A DNA stretch of 5,343 nt, taken from contig CAINVQ010000041.1 in NCBI GenBank assembly GCA_903854175.1, positions 1 through 5,343 on the forward strand. Reading direction: 5' to 3'. The notes beneath the pieces were generated by a model. It ran no database searches. It saw only the letters and a list, made by a program, of their open reading frames with translations, and was not told the origin of the DNA. Below are positions 1 to 4,800 of the stretch, one piece after another (positions within the stretch are counted from its first letter, which is position 1; the number at the start of each line of letters is the position of its first letter). The DNA comes from an uncultured Actinomycetes bacterium (GTDB taxonomy: Bacteria; Actinomycetota; Acidimicrobiia; Acidimicrobiales; RAAP-2). The position numbers and the translations under genes are program-made.

Positions 1-6
1 CTGATA

Positions 7-12
7 ACGGAG
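7..12 (+). promoter_or_regulatory. Shine-Dalgarno site of rpsT
   Basis: ACGGAG lies six bases before the GTG at 19-21, partly matching the anti-Shine-Dalgarno complement. It supports GTG as the true start, since no ATG lies nearby in frame and the protein begins with the family's usual M-A-N-I-K-S. Confidence 0.7.
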
Positions 13-18
13 TTTTTT

Positions 19-282
19 GTGGCAAATATCAAGAGCCAAATCAAGCGTAACAAGCAGAACGAAGTTGCACGCGAGCGCAACAAGGCCGTCAAGTCTGAGA
101 TCCGCACGCGTACCAAGAACGCTGTCTCTGCTGCTGGTACCGAGAACGAAGAGTCAGCTCTTCGCGCTGCAATGAAGCGCATTGACAAGGCTGCTGCCAA
201 GAAGGTCATTCACAAGAACCAGGCTGCAAACAAGAAGTCTGGTCTTATGAAGCGCATTAACGCTCTAAAAACCAACGCATAA
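19..282 (+). CDS. rpsT: 30S ribosomal protein S20
   Basis: This is small-subunit ribosomal protein S20, a helical, highly basic protein that binds 16S rRNA and helps assemble the 30S subunit. The 87-residue length is normal for the family. The N-terminus [10 protein letters not shown] (residues 1-10) and the lysine/alanine-rich C-terminal helix with [10 protein letters not shown] (about residues 65-74) are typical S20 signatures. The start is GTG, supported by a Shine-Dalgarno-like ACGGAG six bases upstream. The gene faces holA, 59 bp away, and is followed by a short hairpin with a T-rich tail, so it is probably transcribed separately from everything else shown. Its promoter lies outside the window. 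Identification is secure. Confidence 0.97.
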   Translation: MANIKSQIKRNKQNEVARERNKAVKSEIRTRTKNAVSAAGTENEESALRAAMKRIDKAAAKKVIHKNQAANKKSGLMKRINALKTNA

Positions 283-285
283 TTC

Positions 286-309
286 ACGGGCGCTGCCCGT
301 TCTTCTTTT
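286..309 (+). terminator. Probable intrinsic terminator of rpsT
   Basis: A perfect 6-bp stem (ACGGGC at 286-291, GCCCGT at 295-300) with a three-base loop starts three bases after the rpsT stop and is followed by TCTTCTTTT. The T-tract is interrupted by C, so it is a weaker than classical Rho-independent terminator. The position right after the gene supports the call. Confidence 0.65.
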
Positions 310-311
310 CG

Positions 312-331
312 ATCAACTTTTTAGAGTTGAT
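312..331. repeat. Second inverted repeat between rpsT and holA
   Basis: ATCAACT (312-318) and AGTTGAT (325-331) form a perfect 7-bp stem with a six-base loop, TTTTAG. It lies in the 59-bp gap between the convergent rpsT and holA stops. Neither strand has a clean T-tract after it: the + strand continues TCTTCAC and the - strand is A-rich. It may be a backup + strand terminator, a 3'-end stabiliser of the holA message, or a barrier between the convergent transcripts. Only the base pairing is seen; the role is inferred. Confidence 0.45.
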
Positions 332-341
332 TCTTCACGCC

Positions 342-1355
342 CTAACGGCGACCTGCACCAGACATTCGAGCCAGTCGTGCAACCAAAACTTCAACAACGG
401 TTAGGTCAGTTACATCAATATCAGTATTGAGATCTTTTCCACCGTAGCTAACGCCACCCTTTAGAGATACGTCCGCTTCACGCACCCAGTGAACCGCTTG
501 GGTAATTCGTTGTGGCCCGAGGCGCTGAGCCATCTTGAGTGCCTTGCCTGCTGGATAAGGACTCATTGAAAGAATTGATCCAGCTTCTTCTTGACTAGTT
601 GCCCCACTACCTTCGAGTCTTGCCATTGATAAATAATGACGTTGCAAAATATTTACTATCTGAAGTCCTCCGCGCCCCCTAGAGTCAAGCATTCGACGCG
701 CCACAACAATTGACTTAGTGGCATCGCCTGAATCAATTGCATCGGTTAGGTCCCAAGCAGGAACATCACCAGCATCACCTAAGTACGGCTCAATGTGGCT
801 GAACTTAAGTGGAGCGGTTCCATAGATTGAAGAAAGGGTGCGAGCCATTGCATCAACTCGAGCCACATCGTCTCCAACTACTTCGGCAATCTTTTGTGCA
901 GTTGAGCGATCAATAGAGACGTTGTACTCGGCGAACTTTTCTGCCACAAATGCAGTGCGGTCCTGCGCTCTGGATCCAACGTTTGTTTCAACAACATCAC
1001 CTGCAGCCTTAACGAGCTTGTTGGCCTTGGTGCCAACCACCCCGAGAATAAGAATCACTGCCGGAGCTGGATTCTCAATCCACTGCAGTAACTCTGAAAC
1101 TTCATCAGCAAGTAGCGACTGTGCGTCACGTACAACAACCACTCGCCTCTCAACAAGGAATGGGGGCGTATTAAGTGCTTCGATAACTCGTGAAATAACT
1201 GTCTCAGAACTACTTGATGCAGCATCTTTCGCCGTGAAGTCCTGCAGCGCGAATGAAGGGTCGAGGTCACCGAGCGCAGTTTGTAGAACGTTGTGCAGCG
1301 CGTCATAGACCATGGTCGCATCTGTACCAACCACGCAAATTGTTGAACTACTCAA
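342..1355 (-). CDS. holA: DNA polymerase III delta subunit
   Basis: This is the delta subunit of the replicative polymerase clamp loader, which opens the beta sliding clamp. At 337 residues it has the usual length for the family. Family features include P-P-F-L-V-E-R-R-V-V-V-V (about 64-75) at the end of the first AAA+-like core strand, the L-L-Q-W-I-E-N-P-A-P segment (89-98), and V-P-A-W-D-L-T-D-A-I (198-207) opening the C-terminal helical collar domain. No Walker A motif is seen, as expected for delta. The start is TTG, whose last two bases fall within the upstream gene's TGA stop (TTGA overlap). GGAG at 1360-1363 lies four bases before it, a somewhat short spacing. The first in-frame ATG is residue 15 and would cut into the first core strand, so TTG is preferred. 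The gene is probably co-transcribed with, and translationally coupled to, the FolP2-like gene upstream. Confidence 0.93.
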   Translation of the reverse strand: MSSSTICVVGTDATMVYDALHNVLQTALGDLDPSFALQDFTAKDAASSSSETVISRVIEALNTPPFLVERRVVVVRDAQSLLADEVSELLQWIENPAPAVILILGVVGTKANKLVKAAGDVVETNVGSRAQDRTAFVAEKFAEYNVSIDRSTAQKIAEVVGDDVARVDAMARTLSSIYGTAPLKFSHIEPYLGDAGDVPAWDLTDAIDSGDATKSIVVARRMLDSRGRGGLQIVNILQRHYLSMARLEGSGATSQEEAGSILSMSPYPAGKALKMAQRLGPQRITQAVHWVREADVSLKGGVSYGGKDLNTDIDVTDLTVVEVLVARLARMSGAGRR

Positions 1356-2209
1356 CTCGCTCCAATCAAGTGTTCCATTACGTCTCTGACTCTGACTGAG
1401 CCCGCAACGTCATGTACTCGAAGAATACGACATCCTCCAGCAATTCCGAGGGAAGTCGCACCAAGTGATGGTTCTCTTCGTTCAGTAACGGGGAGATCAA
1501 ACATGACGCCAAGGAATGTTTTATTTGATGCAGAAAGTAGCAACGGAGAGCCAAGTTCTGCGAGTGCTGAAGAATCACGCAGAAGCTGTAGTGACTGAGC
1601 TGGCGTTTTACCTAGGTCGAGTCCTGCATCAATGATGATGCGGTCGTGTTCAATCCCGGCGTCAAGTGCCCACTGTCTTCGTTCCACGAGAAAATCTTTC
1701 ACGGTCTCTGTGACATTGTCATACTCAGGGTTCGGATCAGCAACGCGAGGCTTTAGGCGAATGTGCGTCGCGACAACGCTGGCGTTCGCTGAGGCTGCAG
1801 CGTTTAAATACTCCGGGTCAGCAAATCCACTGATGTCGTTGCCAACACTCGCCCCTTCACTAAAACATGCTTTAGCAACCGATGCTCGCCACGTATCAAT
1901 ACTGAGAGGAACGTCAAAACGTTTCTTTAGCTCGCTAATCACTGGGACAACTCGCTCGAGTTCTTCAGCTTCACTCACTTCATCACCTGGTCCTGCTTTT
2001 ACGCCACCGACGTCAAGAAGGTCGGCTCCTTGATTTACAAGTTGCTCGGCTCTTTCAAAGAATGCGTCTAGGTCATAGGTCGCGGCGGGGCTAAAAAATG
2101 AGTCCTTGGTCCGGTTAAGAATGCCCATTACGAGCGCCCTCGAGGTCACGTCAAAGCGAGTCTCGCCGAGGCGAAGGCTGATCGAATGCCCAGGTTTAAA
2201 TACCTGCAT
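1352..2209 (-). CDS. FolP2-like dihydropteroate synthase family protein
   Basis: This 285-residue protein has the full TIM-barrel pterin-binding motif series of dihydropteroate synthase (DHPS), which joins dihydropterin pyrophosphate to p-aminobenzoate in folate synthesis. Pterin-side residues are kept: Asn32 in G-I-L-N-R-T, Asp105 in S-I-D-T, Asn124-Asp125, Asp194 in I-I-D-A-G, Lys230, and Arg264/His266 in R-V-H-D. The loop that normally reads G-G-E-S-T-R-P-G instead reads G-G-V-K-A-G-P-G (68-75), losing the Thr-Arg pair that helps hold p-aminobenzoate and sulfonamides. The canonical S-R-K is S-N-K (228-230), and T-P-D-S-F is T-K-D-S-F (34-38). N-R-T and V-K-A-G-P-G match my memory of mycobacterial FolP2, a paralogue not shown to work as DHPS. 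The activity is therefore uncertain, and no folP symbol is given. The gene leads a two-gene unit with holA and is divergent from the kinase gene. About 25 residues precede the first barrel motif; no strong Shine-Dalgarno site supports this ATG. Confidence 0.85.
   Translation of the reverse strand: MQVFKPGHSISLRLGETRFDVTSRALVMGILNRTKDSFFSPAATYDLDAFFERAEQLVNQGADLLDVGGVKAGPGDEVSEAEELERVVPVISELKKRFDVPLSIDTWRASVAKACFSEGASVGNDISGFADPEYLNAAASANASVVATHIRLKPRVADPNPEYDNVTETVKDFLVERRQWALDAGIEHDRIIIDAGLDLGKTPAQSLQLLRDSSALAELGSPLLLSASNKTFLGVMFDLPVTERREPSLGATSLGIAGGCRILRVHDVAGSVRVRDVMEHLIGAS
1360..1363 (-). promoter_or_regulatory. Shine-Dalgarno site of holA
   Basis: GGAG on the - strand lies four bases before the TTG start of holA, inside the last codons of the upstream FolP2-like gene. 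It is the main support for the TTG start, together with the TTGA stop/start overlap. Confidence 0.5.
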
Positions 2210-2220
2210 TAGAGGGCCAT
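2209..2220 (-). other. Three-codon ORF overlapping the FolP2-like start
   Basis: On the - strand an ATG at 2220-2218 opens a three-codon reading frame (Met-Ala-Leu). Its TAA stop at 2211-2209 shares one base with the ATG start of the FolP2-like gene (TAATG). A run of five A lies across its start. It could be a coupling or reinitiation device, or simply chance. No strong Shine-Dalgarno site is seen for either start. Confidence 0.3.
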
Positions 2221-2298
2221 TTTTGCGAACACGCTGGTCAGCCTAACGGTGTTTGGGGCTTCTCGAAGGGTGCTCCAGCACTGTTATCCTCGGCGTCT
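2210..2298. promoter_or_regulatory. Divergent promoter region between FolP2-like and kinase genes
   Basis: This 89-bp spacer separates two divergently read genes and should hold both promoters. On the + strand TATCCT (2285-2290) is well placed for the kinase gene. On the - strand TAGGCT (2245-2240) fits the loose TANNNT -10 pattern and would give a leader of roughly 24 bases for the FolP2-like gene. I see no convincing -35 hexamer for either and no clear operator palindrome. Confidence 0.5.
2285..2290 (+). promoter_or_regulatory. Candidate -10 element of a leaderless transcript
   Basis: TATCCT matches TANNNT and ends eight bases before the ATG at 2299-2301. That would place the transcription start at or within a few bases of the start codon. 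No Shine-Dalgarno sequence is present in between, which agrees with leaderless translation, common in actinobacteria. No good -35 box is seen. Confidence 0.4.
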
Positions 2299-3339
2299 AT
2301 GGGAAATGACGTAATTGGAATAAACGCCGACAACGTCACTGCGTGGATGGTTGGCAATGTAGGTGCTGTTGCCCCACTCACTTTTGAACTTATTGCTGGT
2401 GGTCGATCAAACCTTACCTACCGTGTCACTGACGCCACTGGAAAACTCTTCGCGCTTCGCAGACCACCAACAAGCCACGTGCTGCCAACAGCTCACGACA
2501 TGGTTCGTGAGCACACCATCATTAAGGCACTGCACCCGCAAGGCATTCCTGTTGCAACACCACTCGGTCTCTGCACTGATGAAGCAGTTAATGAGCGCCC
2601 TTTCTATGTAATGGAATTCGTCGAGGGTGCGATCCTTCGTGACCGAAAAGATGCTGAAAATGCATTCGATGTAACAACACGTGCTTCAATTGGCGCAAAC
2701 CTCGCATCAACACTTGTTCGACTTCACGAAGTAGACATCAACGAAGCAGGGCTTAGTGACCTTGCTCGACACGATGGATACATTGAGCGCCAGCTGAAGC
2801 GCTGGAGAACTCAGTTCGACCAAATGCAGGTTGAAGGATATGGACACGGTGGTCTCGTGGAAGCTGTTGGTGCACAACTAGCGGCATCAATTCCAACCCA
2901 GCAGCGTGTTTCTATTGTTCACGGTGACTACCGACTCGACAACACAGTCCTCGATGAGAACGGTCGAGTGAAGGCAATCCTTGACTGGGAGATCTGCACA
3001 CTCGGAGATCCAATGGCAGACCTTGGCCTACTGCTTGTGTACTGGTCAGAGCGCTCTGATGCATCAGCTGCACTTCTTGGCGCAGCTCCAACAACCGCTG
3101 ACGGCTTCATAGGTCGTGCCGGCGTTCTCGAAGCGTACGCGAAGCACACTTCACTCGACGTGAGTCACGTCTCGTACTACCAAGCATTCGGTTACTGGAA
3201 ACTTGCGTGCATTTTGCAGGGAGTCTTTGCTCGCTACAGCGCTGGAGCAACTGCAGGCGACACTGGAAGTGTGAGTGAATTCCCTACTCACATCACTATG
3301 TTGGCTGAACTTGCGAAGCAGACGTTGGAGCAGGGCTGA
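2299..3339 (+). CDS. ACAD10/11-type phosphotransferase (APH kinase fold)
   Basis: This 346-residue protein belongs to the aminoglycoside-phosphotransferase-like kinase superfamily, in the branch resembling the N-terminal kinase domain of ACAD10/ACAD11. The motifs run in order: glycine-rich loop G-G-R-S-N-L-T (34-40), F-A-L-R-R-P-P (51-57) at the nucleotide-binding strand, a conserved Glu near 71, hinge Y-V-M-E-F-V-E-G (103-110), catalytic loop H-G-D-Y-R-L-D-N (208-215; Asp210, Asn215) and metal-binding L-D-W-E (228-231; Asp229), then G-D-P-M-A-D-L-G (236-243). All catalytic residues are present, so an active kinase is likely. Family members with known roles phosphorylate 4-hydroxyacyl-CoA (LvaA of levulinate catabolism, ACAD11), so an acyl-CoA substrate is plausible; drug resistance is not implied. 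No acyl-CoA dehydrogenase lies in the window. The stop overlaps the PAC2 start (TGATG), so the two are coupled. Confidence 0.85.
   Translation: MGNDVIGINADNVTAWMVGNVGAVAPLTFELIAGGRSNLTYRVTDATGKLFALRRPPTSHVLPTAHDMVREHTIIKALHPQGIPVATPLGLCTDEAVNERPFYVMEFVEGAILRDRKDAENAFDVTTRASIGANLASTLVRLHEVDINEAGLSDLARHDGYIERQLKRWRTQFDQMQVEGYGHGGLVEAVGAQLAASIPTQQRVSIVHGDYRLDNTVLDENGRVKAILDWEICTLGDPMADLGLLLVYWSERSDASAALLGAAPTTADGFIGRAGVLEAYAKHTSLDVSHVSYYQAFGYWKLACILQGVFARYSAGATAGDTGSVSEFPTHITMLAELAKQTLEQG
3327..3330 (+). promoter_or_regulatory. Shine-Dalgarno site of the PAC2 gene
   Basis: GGAG inside the last codons of the kinase gene lies eight bases before the ATG at 3339-3341. It supports that start and independent loading of ribosomes in addition to TGATG coupling. 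Confidence 0.6.
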
Positions 3340-4220
3340 TGGACGACGAAATCTACGACCGCATTATTTTTCTCGCCGACCCAGAACTTAATGAGCCAGT
3401 ACTTGTTGTATGTCTCGATGGATGGATTGATGCAGGAAGCGGTGCCAGTACGGCACTAGGGACCATGCTCGACACCATCCACACTGAAGTTCTCGCTACT
3501 TTCGACACTGAGTACTTCATTGACCAGCGCGCTCGTCGCCCGGTGGCGCGAATTATTGACGGCATCACCACCGAACTCACCTGGCCCGAGATTCAGCTGC
3601 GCTACGGAAAAGATGGTGATGGCGCAGACATCTTGTTCCTCATAGGACCAGAGCCAGACTTTCACTGGAGTGATTTCATAGACGTTGTTACTGACGCCGC
3701 CGGACGCTTTGATGTTCGACTCGTTGTAGGACTTGGTGCCTTCCCGGCCCCAACCCCGCACACTCGCCCAGTTCGTGTAATTGGTACAGCCCCAATCGCC
3801 AGTGCTCACCTGTTGCCACTCGTTGGCACTGTTTCAGGTGAACTTGAAGTTCCAGCAGGCATAAGTGCAGCGTTAGAGCTTGGATTCGCAGAAGTAGACA
3901 TGGACGTCATTACTCTTTGGGCCCGAGTGCCTCACTATGTTGCTGGCATGCCATATCCGCAGGCTGCAGCAGCTCTTATTGAAGGGCTTGCTCGAATTGG
4001 TGGACTTACCCTTGACGCCAGCCACCTACGCGCATCAGCTGACGAAGCTCGTCAGCGTGTTGATGAACTAGTAACTAATAACCCTGACCACTCGTCAATG
4101 GTTGAAGAGCTCGAAGAAGTTGCTGATGAAGTTGAAGGAACTTCACTCGGTGAAGAGCTACCAAGTGGTGACGAGCTCGCAGAAGAGCTCGAACGCTTCT
4201 TGCGCGGCGAAGCTAGCTAA
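3339..4220 (+). CDS. PAC2 family protein
   Basis: This 293-residue protein matches the actinobacterial PAC2 family, related by fold to eukaryotic and archaeal proteasome assembly chaperones. Visible family motifs are L-D-G-W-I-D-A-G-S (26-34), Q-R-A-R-R-P (63-68), G-P-E-P-D-F-H-W (103-110), G-A-F-P-A-P-T-P-H-T-R-P (133-144), and W-A-R-V-P-H-Y-V (194-201). The C-terminal 40 residues are very acidic (15 Asp/Glu) and probably helical, ending G-D-E-L-A-E-E-L-E-R-F-L. The role in bacteria is not settled; a link to the actinobacterial proteasome or another partner is inferred from the family name only. No signal peptide or membrane segment is seen. The ATG overlaps the kinase stop and has a good Shine-Dalgarno site. 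Its 3' end overlaps the convergent YgjP-like gene by 8 bp. Confidence 0.88.
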   Translation: MDDEIYDRIIFLADPELNEPVLVVCLDGWIDAGSGASTALGTMLDTIHTEVLATFDTEYFIDQRARRPVARIIDGITTELTWPEIQLRYGKDGDGADILFLIGPEPDFHWSDFIDVVTDAAGRFDVRLVVGLGAFPAPTPHTRPVRVIGTAPIASAHLLPLVGTVSGELEVPAGISAALELGFAEVDMDVITLWARVPHYVAGMPYPQAAAALIEGLARIGGLTLDASHLRASADEARQRVDELVTNNPDHSSMVEELEEVADEVEGTSLGEELPSGDELAEELERFLRGEAS

Positions 4221-4800
4221 GCGGCGACTCAACGTCGCCTTCTTCAATTCGAAGTCCTAGCCCTAGGGCGTAGCCCTCAAGGTAGAGCTCACTGTCGTCT
4301 TGACGAGGATGGCGATTAGCAATCTCATAGAACGCTGGCGAGTGATCAGCGACTTGCAAGTGAGCGAGTTCGTGAACCAAGACTGCATCAATTACCCATT
4401 CTGGGCACTGACGAAGTCGGCTTGAAACTCGAATCTCTTTTGTAGCTGGTGAGCATGAGGCCCAACGCGACTGCTGATTAGTTACCCATCGAACCGATGC
4501 TGGCTCAATGCCATTGTTGAACTCAGCAGCGAGGAGTCGAGCTCGTTCTTCAAGCGTTCCATCACCTGCAGCAACTTGTGGCCGCTGTGTAAGGAGTCGT
4601 TCAACAAGCTCGTCAACAAAGATCGTGCGGTCTTTCCCTCGAACGTTTGCCGGGATCTGAACAATGATCCGACTTCCAGACCAGTGTGCAGTGCCAGTCT
4701 TTTTACGACGTGGTGATGCCTGAATCTCTACTTCTGGTCGATCAAATCGAGGAGGCTCAATAAGAACAGTTGTGTCACCGGTCTTTGCGCTTCTGGCCAT
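4213..4800 (-). CDS. YgjP/DUF45-type zinc metalloprotease-like protein
   Basis: This 195-residue protein carries the YgjP-like (DUF45, WLM/SprT-related) domain in its second half. Seen are S-R-W-A-S-C-S (111-117; usually R-W-G-S-C-S), then V-I-D-A-V-L-V-H-E-L-A-H-L (136-148) with the H-E-x-x-H zinc site at His143, Glu144 and His147. A-D-H-S-P-A-F-Y (151-158) supplies the expected third ligand, His153. The zinc residues and catalytic Glu are intact, so a metal-dependent hydrolase or peptidase is likely; the substrate is unknown. The N-terminal half is less conserved and basic around 31-34. The ATG shares one base with the leuS TAA stop (TAATG), with no strong Shine-Dalgarno site, so translation probably depends on coupling to leuS. 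The last codons overlap the PAC2 gene and encode the + strand terminator hairpin. Confidence 0.85.
   Translation of the reverse strand: MARSAKTGDTTVLIEPPRFDRPEVEIQASPRRKKTGTAHWSGSRIIVQIPANVRGKDRTIFVDELVERLLTQRPQVAAGDGTLEERARLLAAEFNNGIEPASVRWVTNQQSRWASCSPATKEIRVSSRLRQCPEWVIDAVLVHELAHLQVADHSPAFYEIANRHPRQDDSELYLEGYALGLGLRIEEGDVESPLS
4223..4245 (+). terminator. Probable intrinsic terminator of the kinase-PAC2 unit
   Basis: GGCGAC (4223-4228) and GTCGCC (4234-4239) form a perfect 6-bp GC-rich stem with a five-base loop, starting two bases after the PAC2 stop and followed by TTCTTC. It lies wholly inside the 3' coding end of the opposing YgjP-like gene. The interrupted T-tract resembles that after rpsT. 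Confidence 0.6.

Noticed and set aside
838..1308. Open frame of 156 codons on the + strand opposite holA
   Set aside because: It lies wholly inside the well-supported holA gene, has low-complexity Ser/Thr/Ala-rich composition typical of an antisense frame, and matches no family I recognise.
2299..3339. Aminoglycoside resistance gene
   Set aside because: The protein has the APH kinase fold, but the L-R-R-P-P and H-G-D-Y-R-L-D-N motif context is that of the ACAD10/11-like branch, and the surroundings are housekeeping genes with no sign of transfer.
3456..3809. Open frame of 117 codons on the - strand opposite the PAC2 gene
   Set aside because: It is antisense to conserved PAC2 motifs, shows no recognisable domain and has no ribosome site that stands out.
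4172..4191. Stem of CGAGCTC and GAGCTCG with a six-base loop near the PAC2 3' end, considered as a terminator for the leuS-YgjP unit
   Set aside because: No T-tract follows on the - strand, and the bases are explained by repeated Glu-Leu codons in the acidic PAC2 tail.
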